Shown here piece by piece: positions 7,806-16,243 of a stretch of 64,000 nt of DNA (positions are counted from its first letter, which is position 1; each line of letters starts with the position of its first letter). The stretch spans positions 4,619,501-4,683,500 of the forward strand of contig NZ_FNTA01000004.1 of NCBI RefSeq assembly GCF_900105055.1, written 5' to 3'. The notes below the pieces were generated by a model. The model saw nothing but the letters and a program-made list of their open reading frames with translations, was not told the DNA's origin and did not search any database. This DNA comes from Amycolatopsis lurida. GTDB lineage: Bacteria > Actinomycetota > Actinomycetes > Mycobacteriales > Pseudonocardiaceae. A program made the position numbers and the translations under genes.

Positions 7806-8708
7806 TTATTCAATGGGTGACCATCGCCACGAAAGGCCGCAGGCTTCATTCTCTACATTTAAGAACTCGTGAACGTAAAAACCAGCCGGGTTGACTTCTA
7901 GCTGTTGCTCCGGCTTTGGCTTGTTCTTCGAGGCAAAGGGATCGGCGCCGCGAAACCACCATATCTCGTGAACACTCTCAGGTGCTTCGAACTGAATACG
8001 CCTAATGACATGAGCTATGGGCGCTTTCGTGTAGTTGGAGTCCTCCGGCGAGATTGGAATGCTGCTGTTCACATTCACTATCCATGAGAACCGGCAGCGT
8101 CCCAGCTCGTCAGCCTTCGCCTGATCAAATTCGAGTACGACGAATACAGTGCCGTCGTCGCTCTCCTCGGTGACGGCTACCGAGCAACCCGAACCAGCGC
8201 TAATGCGTGCGACGCCGCGCCGTGGGTCGTCCTCGTAGCCGTACCGAAAGACAAAATACCTAACGGTAGGCACGACAGGGCGGACGACGACAGTGTAAAC
8301 GAGCTTGTAAAGTACGCGCTCCTTGTTCACGTACACGATGTCTTCCTGAAGGTCGACGGCGTAGCCGCGCCTGAGGAGGTAGGGGTCTGACTTCGGGTCG
8401 AGGAAGAGTTCGTCGATGTCATTCTGTTGCAACCCGGTTGGGCGTGGCTTCTTGGCTCGATCGAGGAGCCCCATCAGCTCGGCGTACTGCCCACCAAACG
8501 AGACGTACGCCTTGATGAAGTTTTCCGACGGTGCGGTGTAACCGCCTTCCACGTTCGATACGTGCCCTGATTTGAAGTAGCTGCCGTCACCCTTCGGTAC
8601 CTCGTAGGTCGTCTTGCCCGCAGTTTCGCGGATCTGCCGCAAGGTGGAGCCGAGTGCGGCGTAGTCGCTGTTCAGTGGCTGGCGGCTCGTCGTGCGATCT
8701 GCGGACAC
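7806..8708 (-). CDS. XRE-family regulator with large C-terminal beta-rich domain
   Basis: 300 residues from a GTG at 8708 preceded by GAGGAG at 8-nt spacing; a TTG at 8729 is the longer alternative. Residues about 15-75 form a helix-turn-helix (LGSTLRQIRETAGKTTYEV, SGHVSNVEGGYTAPS). The remaining 200 residues are beta-rich with aromatic strands (VRYFVFRYGYEDDPRRG, VFVVLEFDQAKADELGRC, ISPEDSNYTKAPIAHVIRRIQF) and may sense a ligand or partner. Typical of actinobacterial integrative elements. Its promoter region carries the GCTTGCTTGTTA motif shared with the phospholipase promoter. Confidence 0.75.
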   Translation of the reverse strand: MSADRTTSRQPLNSDYAALGSTLRQIRETAGKTTYEVPKGDGSYFKSGHVSNVEGGYTAPSENFIKAYVSFGGQYAELMGLLDRAKKPRPTGLQQNDIDELFLDPKSDPYLLRRGYAVDLQEDIVYVNKERVLYKLVYTVVVRPVVPTVRYFVFRYGYEDDPRRGVARISAGSGCSVAVTEESDDGTVFVVLEFDQAKADELGRCRFSWIVNVNSSIPISPEDSNYTKAPIAHVIRRIQFEAPESVHEIWWFRGADPFASKNKPKPEQQLEVNPAGFYVHEFLNVENEACGLSWRWSPIE

Positions 8709-8761
8709 GCAGTTACTCCTCAGTGCCAATGGTCGACCGGTGTGCTTGCTGTTGAGCCCTT

Positions 8762-8773
8762 GCTTGCTTGTTA
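8762..8773. promoter_or_regulatory. Shared GCTTGCTTGTTA motif, copy 2 (upstream of XRE gene)
   Basis: Exact 12-bp copy of the motif at 6901-6912, about 55 bp upstream of the XRE start. It is a candidate autoregulatory operator. The rest of 8709-8980 shows no gene. Confidence 0.35.
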
Positions 8774-8980
8774 GAAGTTAGCGCCTTAAGAAGCAGCGGA
8801 TTCCGTGTTTGGCTGGCCCCAGCACAGTTGAACGGGATCGAGGAGCGGTGAGGCCCAACCGGAACCTGAGAAGCATTCATCTAACCCGCCGATGGATTTG
8901 GATTTGAGTTTTAGCTTTCAGCCTTCCGTATCCGGTGGCTGTGTCAATCCCACGTTTGTCGCAATGTGAAGGATAGTTCC

Positions 8981-9319
8981 GTGAGCAACGAATTCAGTAT
9001 CACCCGCACCAACTCTGATTCTGGGAACTGGCCCGCGTGGCCGGGACAACGCCGTGACCAGCGGGAACTTGAGCGGCGGATATCGACCGCTATGTCGGAA
9101 ACGGTGGCAAGTGCAAATGTGAAGGTTCTTCAAGCTGAGCTGCGTAAGCGGTTCACCGAGAAGTCGATGTTCGACGTCGCCGACGTGATGGGGCTGTTTA
9201 AGCAGCTCACCGGGGATGACCCGACGATTGCCGCCGCCTTGGCGCCGATCGTTCAGGAGTACGTCCGGGAAACCGCTCGGGATGTACGTAACTTCGACGG
9301 CTTGTTCGGGAGTTTCTGA
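8981..9319 (+). CDS. Hypothetical protein, first gene of transfer-like operon
   Basis: 112 residues from GTG 8981 with GAAGGA at 8968-8973. Mostly helical: RDQRELERRISTAMSETVASANVKVLQAELRKRFTEKS, then FDVADVMGLFKQLTGDDPTIAAALAPIVQEYVRETARDVRNF. No family recognised. The stop overlaps the next ATG (TGATGG), beginning a coupled run of five small or large genes that ends with the replication-relaxation protein, so a role in that module is likely. Confidence 0.65.
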   Translation: MSNEFSITRTNSDSGNWPAWPGQRRDQRELERRISTAMSETVASANVKVLQAELRKRFTEKSMFDVADVMGLFKQLTGDDPTIAAALAPIVQEYVRETARDVRNFDGLFGSF

Positions 9320-9570
9320 TGGCGGGGCCGTTCGTGGTGCTTTTGGTGGTAATCGGTGTGGCACTTGGCCTACTAGCAGTGGCGTTCATCGATAACTGGG
9401 CGGGGAAACGGCGCCCGAAGCAGAACATCCAGCTGTCACCGCTGCTCATGAACCTCTCGACCAACAAGTACGCCGTCATGAACAAGATGCGCGCCGTCGC
9501 CGACGAGCACCGCTCTAGGAACAAGGACATGGTGATCTTCCCCGAGGGCCGCGATGAAGACGGTACGTAA
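9319..9570 (+). CDS. Small single-pass membrane protein
   Basis: 83 residues. Residues 4-26 form a transmembrane segment (FVVLLVVIGVALGLLAVAFI). A basic cytoplasmic tail follows with no recognised motif (KYAVMNKMRAVADEHRSRNKDMVIFPEGRDED). It overlaps both neighbours and is likely a membrane partner of the ATPase two genes downstream. Confidence 0.65.
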   Translation: MAGPFVVLLVVIGVALGLLAVAFIDNWAGKRRPKQNIQLSPLLMNLSTNKYAVMNKMRAVADEHRSRNKDMVIFPEGRDEDGT

Positions 9571-9712
9571 CTGGCTGGTCATCGCGCTCTTGGCGGTGGT
9601 GATGCTCAACCTGCTGGTGGACGCGGTGGAGCCGTTCGTCCCGTACCTCATCGTCGGCCTGGTCGTGGTGCTGCTGCTCGGCTTCATCTACTACCGCCGG
9701 TCGAGGTGGTGA
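9554..9712 (+). CDS. 52-residue two-helix membrane protein
   Basis: ATG 9554 lies within the end of the preceding gene and the stop TGA (9710-9712) overlaps the ATPase start (GTGA). The protein has two hydrophobic stretches (residues 7-22 and 29-46: WLVIALLAVVMLNLLV and PYLIVGLVVVLLLGFIYY) and ends in RRSRW. Overlap on both sides and codon use support a real gene. Small membrane subunits like this accompany VirD4-type ATPases, which need a membrane anchor when they lack their own. Confidence 0.6.
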   Translation: MKTVRNWLVIALLAVVMLNLLVDAVEPFVPYLIVGLVVVLLLGFIYYRRSRW

Positions 9713-11886
9713 CGGTGCCGCTCTTCCACGCCAGTGGCGACTCGTACCGGGCGTACACCCTGAGCTTTCCGTCCGATCTCCAAGCTGCGCAGGTTCAAGG
9801 GTTCCTCCGGGCAGCAAGTGGCACGTCACGTTCATCGTGGCGGCGGTCGCCAACGATGACGTTTGAACTATGGGCAGCCGGCCGCGGCCTCACCTTTCGG
9901 CTGTTGGTTCCCCCTGACCAAGCGGACTACGTCGCGTCGCAACTTCGGAGTTCACTGCCGGGCATTCGGGTGACACCGCAGGCCAGTAGGAGCTACCCGG
10001 TTTGGACGATGGCCGTTGAACTTGGCATCACCAACCCGTTGAAGCCGCTTTTCGTCCCGGTGGTCGAGCAGGTGGCAACGACAGTACTTGCCAGCGTGCA
10101 GGGGCTGACGACCGACGAAGTTGTGTTGTTGCAGCTCGTGACCACCCCGGCCCCGCGCGAGAACCCACTGATCTCGTCCCCGGACACCGGGCGCTGGAAG
10201 GGAGGGAGCACCGCCGACACGAGGCAGCGGAAGAACGGAGGCGACAAGCGCGGGGAGTTGGGCGTACTGGCAGTGCTGCGCATCGGTGTACGGGCGACGA
10301 CAGAGATTCGCGCTCGTCACCTTCATGCGGCGGTGTCCTCAGCTCTTGCGAGCGTGCGCAGTCCGAACACTCGCTTCAAGAAGAAGCTCGGCGTCCCGAA
10401 GAGCGTCGTGAGCAGGCGCATCGAACGGGCAGCCGGAAGCCTCCTCTACGGGGCGCAACTGTCGGTCACCGAGCTGAGCGCCGTCATCGGGTGGCCGATC
10501 GGTTCACCTCACGTGGCCGGACTTCCGGTGGGGCGAACCCGTCAGCTTCCGGCCGGTAGCGCGGTTCCCAGCGTCGGTCGCGTAGTGGGGACGTCCAACT
10601 TTCCAGGCGCCGAGCGGCCGGTCGCCGTCGCCTACTGCGAGGCCACCAAACACATGCACGTCCTCGGGCCGACCGGCACCGGGAAGACGACCTTGCTCGC
10701 GAACATGGCGGCTGTCGACATGCGGCAGGGCTACGGCGTCATCGTGCTGGAGAGCAAGGGTGATTTGTTCCACCTGGCGATGAACGCCGTACCGCGCAGC
10801 CGCATCAAAGACACGATCGTGCTCGACGTGAACGACACGGCCTACCCGGTCGGCTTCAACATCTTGAACTCGAGCACCTCGCACTCGGCGGTCGACGAGT
10901 TAAGCGCGCTCATCACCAGCATCTACGGCGACAACCGAGGGGTGTACGCCCCGATGCTGCTCTACTACGGCTTGCACGCCTTGGCCCAAACGCCCGGCTG
11001 CACCTTTATTGACCTGCCGACCTTGCTGACACCGCAGAGCCCGGAAGAAGCAGCGTGGCGTGACCAGCTCGTTCGTGACGTCACGAGTCGAGACGTTCGG
11101 CAGTTCTGGCAGCGGTACCTGAACGACAGCCGTAAAGATCAAGATCGTATGGCCACGCCGGTGCACAACCGGATTTGGCAGCTCGCCGTACGGCCGGAGA
11201 TTCGCAACATCATCGGGCAGAGCACGAGTAGCTTCACCTTCGAGGACGTGCTGAGCAGCGGAAAAATCCTGCTCATCAACCTCAACGGCACGCGCGTGGG
11301 GGAGATGACCGCCTCCCTCACCGGCACACTCCTGATGAACGCCATCTACTCGGCCGTACGCATGGTGCGGATGAAGAAGCCGTCCTTCCTCTACCTGGAC
11401 GAGTTCCAGGACTTCGTGAACTTGCCGGTGAACGCAGCCGACTTGCTCGCGAAGACGCGCTCGTTCGGCCTCGGGTTGGTGCTTGCCCACCAGGATTTGG
11501 ACCAGCTCAGCAAGGTACGCGGCCTTGAACAGGCAGTTCTTGCCAACGCTAGGACAAAGGCGGTCTTCCAAACCAGCGCAAGGGATGCCCGCACCATGCA
11601 GCGGGAGTTCGGCCGCTGGGTGAGCGAGGACGACTTCTTGAACCTCGGGGCCTACGAGGCGATCGGCCGGATTGCCACCGCGGACGGCGTGAGCGCCCCG
11701 ATCACGTTCATGGCGAACCCGCCGTTGAAACCTACCGGTTACGCCAACGCTATCCGCGCGGCAAGCCGCACCGCCTACGGCCGACCCATCGAGCAAGTAG
11801 AAGCCGAGATCGAAGCGCGCCGGCGAATGGCCGGTGATACCGCCCGACCCAAGCCCAAGCTCGGGCCGCAGAAGTGGGAGAAGTAA
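9709..11886 (+). CDS. VirD4/TraG-type (HerA superfamily) conjugative ATPase
   Basis: 725 residues from GTG 9709, overlapping the upstream stop by 4 bp. The N-terminal ~300 residues lack clear membrane helices. The RecA-like motor has Walker A GPTGTGKTTLL (about 321), SKGDLFHL after it, and Walker B FLYLDEFQDF (about 560). The TraM-recognition-like segment ARTKAVFQTSARDARTMQREFG follows. Such coupling ATPases bring DNA to a secretion channel. A paralogue with the same plan lies at 18941-21160. No VirB genes accompany it. Confidence 0.82.
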   Translation: MTVPLFHASGDSYRAYTLSFPSDLQAAQVQGFLRAASGTSRSSWRRSPTMTFELWAAGRGLTFRLLVPPDQADYVASQLRSSLPGIRVTPQASRSYPVWTMAVELGITNPLKPLFVPVVEQVATTVLASVQGLTTDEVVLLQLVTTPAPRENPLISSPDTGRWKGGSTADTRQRKNGGDKRGELGVLAVLRIGVRATTEIRARHLHAAVSSALASVRSPNTRFKKKLGVPKSVVSRRIERAAGSLLYGAQLSVTELSAVIGWPIGSPHVAGLPVGRTRQLPAGSAVPSVGRVVGTSNFPGAERPVAVAYCEATKHMHVLGPTGTGKTTLLANMAAVDMRQGYGVIVLESKGDLFHLAMNAVPRSRIKDTIVLDVNDTAYPVGFNILNSSTSHSAVDELSALITSIYGDNRGVYAPMLLYYGLHALAQTPGCTFIDLPTLLTPQSPEEAAWRDQLVRDVTSRDVRQFWQRYLNDSRKDQDRMATPVHNRIWQLAVRPEIRNIIGQSTSSFTFEDVLSSGKILLINLNGTRVGEMTASLTGTLLMNAIYSAVRMVRMKKPSFLYLDEFQDFVNLPVNAADLLAKTRSFGLGLVLAHQDLDQLSKVRGLEQAVLANARTKAVFQTSARDARTMQREFGRWVSEDDFLNLGAYEAIGRIATADGVSAPITFMANPPLKPTGYANAIRAASRTAYGRPIEQVEAEIEARRRMAGDTARPKPKLGPQKWEK

Positions 11887-11892
11887 CCGGCC

Positions 11893-12156
11893 ATGCACCA
11901 CACGACCCGGGACGTCCTCGGCGAGGCTGCCTACTTGCGACGTTCCTGCGACATCCTGATCGACCAGCTCAAAGAGATCGACCGGCTGGCAACCGGCACT
12001 GAGGAGCTAGCGCCCGTCCACGAAGCTGCCGTGGCCGACGCCAACGTGAAGGCCGCGGGCGCCAAAGAACACCTGGAACTAGCAGGCCGGTACATCGGCC
12101 AGTGGAAGCAGGCTTTAACGCAAACGTTGGTTGGGGGGCCACCGTGGTCGTTGTAG
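11893..12156 (+). CDS. Small helical protein between ATPase and replication-relaxation gene
   Basis: 87 residues, 6 bp after the ATPase stop and overlapping the following start. Predicted as two long helices (YLRRSCDILIDQLKEIDRLATGTEEL and HEAAVADANVKAAGAKEHLELAGRYIGQWKQAL), probably a coiled-coil hairpin. No family recognised. Tight spacing implies co-function with the ATPase. Confidence 0.6.
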   Translation: MHHTTRDVLGEAAYLRRSCDILIDQLKEIDRLATGTEELAPVHEAAVADANVKAAGAKEHLELAGRYIGQWKQALTQTLVGGPPWSL

Positions 12157-12848
12157 GAACCAGCGGGGAGCTTCCCGAACGCGACCGCCACGTGGTCGAG
12201 CTGGTGGCGAAGTTCCGCCAGATGACGCGGGGGCAACTTCAAACCACCGTGTTCGCCGAGAACGCGTCGGCGACGCCGCTTGATCGCACGTTGAAACGCC
12301 TGGTTGAACAGAAACACCTGACCCGGCTAGCGCGACTAGTGGGAGGAGACAAGGGAGGCTCAGCGCAGTACGTCTACCAGCTCGGCCGGGCTGGGTGGAA
12401 GTTGCTGGACAAGCCGGGGGCGTACTGGGCACCGCGAGCAGTAAACCTCCACACGCTTGCCGTCGCCGATTGCTACACCTGGCTCAAGCAGGCCGAACAC
12501 CGCGACGAACTCGAAGTCATCCAGTTCACCACCGAGCCAGAGTGCCACCAGTCGGTAGGTAGCGTGCTGCTCACGCCGGACGCGTACGTGGAGGCAGGCA
12601 ACCGAGCTGAGCAGGTTAAACGCGCCTACTGGCTGGAAGTCGACCGAGGTACCGAGCATGTCGGCACGCTCAAGGAGAAGTGCAGCCGGTACCAGGATGC
12701 GTACCGGCTCTGGCAAGACACCTACTTTCCTCAGGTGCTTTTCGTGGTGCCGGATGAGCAGCGGGCCGAGCTCATTCGGAAGGTGGCGCGTGGTGGTGCC
12801 GAGACTCTGTTTGAAGTACGTACCTGCGGCAATCTGATGCTCTGCTAA
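12144..12848 (+). CDS. Replication-relaxation family protein
   Basis: 234 residues from GTG 12144 (GGGGGG run upstream). N-terminal winged helix (RQMTRGQLQTTVFAE, TPLDRTLKRLVEQKHLTRLARL). The C-terminal half is a nuclease-like fold with the family signature YWLEVDRGTEHVGTLKEKCSRY and a following QVLFVVPDEQR strand (Replic_Relax). The EVDRGTE/K pattern resembles PD-(D/E)XK nucleases, so it may nick or process transfer DNA; this is inference. A paralogue is at 18004-18825, again next to an ATPase gene. Confidence 0.82.
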   Translation: MVVVGTSGELPERDRHVVELVAKFRQMTRGQLQTTVFAENASATPLDRTLKRLVEQKHLTRLARLVGGDKGGSAQYVYQLGRAGWKLLDKPGAYWAPRAVNLHTLAVADCYTWLKQAEHRDELEVIQFTTEPECHQSVGSVLLTPDAYVEAGNRAEQVKRAYWLEVDRGTEHVGTLKEKCSRYQDAYRLWQDTYFPQVLFVVPDEQRAELIRKVARGGAETLFEVRTCGNLMLC

Positions 12849-13060
12849 ATCGACTTTCGAGGCGTTCCAAAAACCGAACCCTAGAACCCCTTTGCCTGTT
12901 GTCTTTTGCACTATATGCGAGAGGAGGCCGTGTATGTCATAACTAGTTTGGCTCTTCAAGCTAAGAAGGGCATCGAGGGTGACATTGTCAAAACCTGGCT
13001 TGAGTCATCTTCTATGTCTCCGTTCATTCACAATCAAATCAAAGGAAGAGGGCAAGTGCC
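12849..13060 (+). other. Intergenic region with a Shine-Dalgarno-led two-codon ORF
   Basis: No convincing gene. GAGAGGAGG at 12919-12927 is followed 6 nt later by ATG-TCA-TAA (12934-12942), a two-codon frame with a near-perfect ribosome-binding site. A GTG at 12930 in another frame opens a 57-residue frame running into the esterase gene. Either a leader peptide or gene debris. Confidence 0.35.
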
Positions 13061-15334
13061 ATGCGCAGAAAAGCGCAACGGCCAGCAGTCGTTGTACTGC
13101 TGACCTTGGTCGCCTCGTTCATAGGGGTAACCACCCCTGGAGCGGCGTACGCGGCCGAATCAGTACCAGAATTGCAATGGCCTGCGGTCGACGTGGGTCG
13201 CAGGGACATGCCGCTCGTCGAAAGTCCGACAGGCAGCATTACGTTGGCCTGCACGACGCTTGACAACGGGCAAGACCTGGTGACCTACGATGACACAGGT
13301 CAGCAGATCCGCCGGATCGATCGCACCAGCATCATCGACGGCGTGCCCAACTGCATCAACGATCCCGTTGTAGACAAAAATGACGACCTATACGGAATTC
13401 CGTCTGGTGTCGTCAATGGCTACTGGGCAGCTGGTCCAAACCTGCTCGCCTACGATGGCAACACGCTGAAATGGAAGTATCCCGTTCACTGTGGGAACGA
13501 CCAGGGTAATGATGTCGTTGTTGGTGCCGATGGCAACATCTACGCGACGGTCTACAACAACGGTGTTCACCTCATCGGGTTGACGCCCGAGGTGGAGCCG
13601 GGCACGACTCAGCCAAAGAAGATTTTGGACATCGTGATCCCGAACGATTGCAGCATCAGGTTGCATCCCTACAAGGATGGCATCATGGTGCACGGCCAAT
13701 CCAGTGGTAAGCCGCGCTATTACAGCTACGGCGGCAAGTTCCTTGGTGAGGCGACAATCGACGACATCTGGTATGAGAAGCTGAACGCCGATGGGCAACT
13801 GTTCGTCGGCAAGTATGTTTCCGGGAGTTACCGGAGCGCGCGCGTTGACATGTACGATCCGCGCACTGGAAAAGTGCGGACGACACCGGCTTCAACGCCG
13901 GGTGCCAATGTCAACGGCGTCCAGGTCTATCCGCTCCAGGGTGGAGGCGTGGCCGCACTCGTCAATGAGCAGAAGATGATTTCCAGCGGCGTGCCGGCCA
14001 CGCCCGAGGAATACATCAACACACTCGTGACGATCAATTCCGCCGGAGTCGTCACTGAGGCCATTCACCTGACCAATACGTACTCTCAAAACGGGGTCAC
14101 CGGCACCTTCGGTGGCACGTTCGTTTCGGCGGAGAGCAACGGCAAGATTGCGGTGATCCGAGAGCTGAACCTCAACACGGGCATCAGCTGGCCACCGACC
14201 GTGCCAGCAATCGTCATTGGTGCCTACAGCCCCGCGAGCGAGACGTGGAGCTACCAGGCAGTCATGCAGGGTGATTTGGGCAAGAGTGGTGGCCCGAGCG
14301 GCTACTACTTTAACTACAACCACTTCGCCCATGCCATGGCAGTCAGTAACGACACGGTGAGCTTTATCGCCAAGTGCTCCAACAACTGCACCAACTACAG
14401 CCCAAAGCTGTATGCAGTCAAGGTGACTGGACTTGGGACAAGTTACCCACGAGGTGATGTCCTGAGCGCCAACACCGGTACACAACCGGCACCGCGGAGT
14501 CTCATGGCACTTGGTGATTCCTTCTCTGCTGGAGAAGGAATCGAGCCGTTCATGGACGGCAATGTGTGTCACCGCAGCACCCAGGCGTACTCACGGGTCC
14601 TTGGGACAGACCCGTACACCACGCTGCAACTGGACAAGTTCGTGGCGTGCTCCGGCGCGAAAACGACGCATGTTCTCAACGGGTGGTATGACACCGGCCG
14701 CAACGAATCGCCGCAAATCAGCGCACTGACCTCGGGAAGCCCGAAGATCGTCACCCTCACCATTGGTGGGAACGACATCCTCTTTGCGGACTTCGCGAAA
14801 GCGTGCATCCTCGACACCTGCAACTTCAGCAGCGGCGTGTACAACAACTCGCTGAACGCGATCAACAACACGCTCGGAGGGAGCCTGACAAGTACATACA
14901 AGAAGCTATTGGAGGTTACCCAAACTTCCGGCGCGAAGATCTACGTGCTGGGCTATCCGCAAGTCATCGCCGACAAGTCAGTCAATGAGATTGGCGATGC
15001 ACGCTGCCCCTACATGTACGAAAGTGTTCCAGTGGCAGCAGGGCGATACTGGGAAGATGCCCGCGCAGCGCGTGACATCGTCACCAAGCTGAACACGAAG
15101 ATCACCGACACCGTGGATGCGGTGCGGGCACTCAGCACGGACAACCAGCGACTGGTTTTCGTCTCGGCGACGGGTACCAGCTCACCGTTCGATGGACACG
15201 AAGTGTGTTCGTCAGGAGAGTCCTATTTCCACAACTTCGACCAGGCACTGAACAACACCGCCTACGTGTTTCACCCGAATGTGAAGGGGCAGGCGGCCTA
15301 CGCTCAACTGGTACGCCAGGCCATCGGCGAGTAA
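13061..15334 (+). CDS. Secreted GDSL/SGNH esterase with N-terminal propeller-like domain
   Basis: 757 residues. A signal peptide (RRKAQRPAVVVLLTLVASFIGV...AYA, about 31 residues) precedes a beta-rich repeat region (about 40-460) with Gly/Asp turns such as NDVVVGADGNIYATVYNNG, consistent with a PQQ/NHL-type propeller. The C-terminal SGNH hydrolase has block I MALGDSFSAGEG (Ser near 485), block III TIGGND and terminal block V FHPN, a complete catalytic set. It would cleave lipid or acyl esters outside the cell. A terminator follows directly. Second lipid-active exported enzyme on this element. Confidence 0.87.
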   Translation: MRRKAQRPAVVVLLTLVASFIGVTTPGAAYAAESVPELQWPAVDVGRRDMPLVESPTGSITLACTTLDNGQDLVTYDDTGQQIRRIDRTSIIDGVPNCINDPVVDKNDDLYGIPSGVVNGYWAAGPNLLAYDGNTLKWKYPVHCGNDQGNDVVVGADGNIYATVYNNGVHLIGLTPEVEPGTTQPKKILDIVIPNDCSIRLHPYKDGIMVHGQSSGKPRYYSYGGKFLGEATIDDIWYEKLNADGQLFVGKYVSGSYRSARVDMYDPRTGKVRTTPASTPGANVNGVQVYPLQGGGVAALVNEQKMISSGVPATPEEYINTLVTINSAGVVTEAIHLTNTYSQNGVTGTFGGTFVSAESNGKIAVIRELNLNTGISWPPTVPAIVIGAYSPASETWSYQAVMQGDLGKSGGPSGYYFNYNHFAHAMAVSNDTVSFIAKCSNNCTNYSPKLYAVKVTGLGTSYPRGDVLSANTGTQPAPRSLMALGDSFSAGEGIEPFMDGNVCHRSTQAYSRVLGTDPYTTLQLDKFVACSGAKTTHVLNGWYDTGRNESPQISALTSGSPKIVTLTIGGNDILFADFAKACILDTCNFSSGVYNNSLNAINNTLGGSLTSTYKKLLEVTQTSGAKIYVLGYPQVIADKSVNEIGDARCPYMYESVPVAAGRYWEDARAARDIVTKLNTKITDTVDAVRALSTDNQRLVFVSATGTSSPFDGHEVCSSGESYFHNFDQALNNTAYVFHPNVKGQAAYAQLVRQAIGE

Positions 15335-15369
15335 CACCTCGACAACAGAATAACCTGAAGAGCCGACGC

Positions 15370-15418
15370 CCCTAGCTTCAATGCTGCCCACAAGGCTGCT
15401 GGAGCTAGGGGTTCTTCA
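15370..15418 (+). terminator. Terminator after esterase gene
   Basis: Stem CCCCTAGCT / AGCTAGGGG separated by ~26 nt containing a smaller internal hairpin, followed by TTCTTCAATTT. Position right behind the esterase stop supports termination. Confidence 0.7.
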
Positions 15419-15464
15419 ATTTGTGGATTGATTTAACTAAATCGCCTGTTAAAATAGTGAGTAT

Positions 15465-16172
15465 ATGCCAAGCGTAAGCAAAAAACGATCATCGAGGACG
15501 AAGAAGAGCGCCAACAGACCTTTGGGTGTCTTTAATGACGCGCCGACGCCGGTATACCTGAAGGTCATTATTGCCGTCGTGTTGGTGCTTCTCCTGGTTT
15601 GGTTCCTCTTCTTTATGGGCGGTCATAGGTACAGCGTGGGCAGTAATGAAGTGAAGAATCGTATTCAGGCAACGCTTGAGGCGACTCAACTTTCTGGTAA
15701 GCAGCTTGCCTTAAATGTAGAAGACCTGGGGTGCGACAGCGGAACGTCGGTGGGCCTCCGAACACGTATTGAGTGTTACATGGAGGGCTACAAGTACGTT
15801 GAAATAACCGGAGACAAGAAAGCCGCTCTAGCCCTGGCTAATGCCAAGATTGAATCTCTAGGCTTCAAGAAGGAGCCCAATGGTGATTATGAGAATCAAG
15901 TACTTGACGGGGCCAAGGAAGGCGATGTCCATTATGTAAACAAGCTTACGACTGCAAGGCTTGGTTGGTCTACTTTTCCACCATCGAGTGTAAATGGTCC
16001 GGGCTCCACAGCTATTTCCGAGGCACTTTCATCACACAGAATTAACACTCCCAACGACGGGATTACAGTTGTAGGTGTGGTAGTACGAGAAGTATATTGG
16101 ACTTGTTCCAGTGGCAACTTAGACATGTGGGGGCTGAGCTGTTCATTTCCGCCACACGTGCCGAATCAATAG
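15465..16172 (+). CDS. Membrane-anchored hypothetical protein
   Basis: 235 residues. Basic cytoplasmic N-terminus (KKRSSRTKKSANR), one transmembrane helix (about 33-52, VIIAVVLVLLLVWFLFFM), and an extracellular domain of about 180 residues with four cysteines (LGCDSG, IECYM, WTCSSG, LSCSF) that could form two disulfides. Codon use is noticeably AT-rich. No family recognised. It lies between the esterase and the tyrosine integrase. Confidence 0.65.
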   Translation: MPSVSKKRSSRTKKSANRPLGVFNDAPTPVYLKVIIAVVLVLLLVWFLFFMGGHRYSVGSNEVKNRIQATLEATQLSGKQLALNVEDLGCDSGTSVGLRTRIECYMEGYKYVEITGDKKAALALANAKIESLGFKKEPNGDYENQVLDGAKEGDVHYVNKLTTARLGWSTFPPSSVNGPGSTAISEALSSHRINTPNDGITVVGVVVREVYWTCSSGNLDMWGLSCSFPPHVPNQ

Positions 16173-16243
16173 CAAGTGTTTGTTATGGTGGAAAAGTCAA
16201 AACAGAAAATTAATAAGAGACTCACCTTGCGCGACAGGATTGA

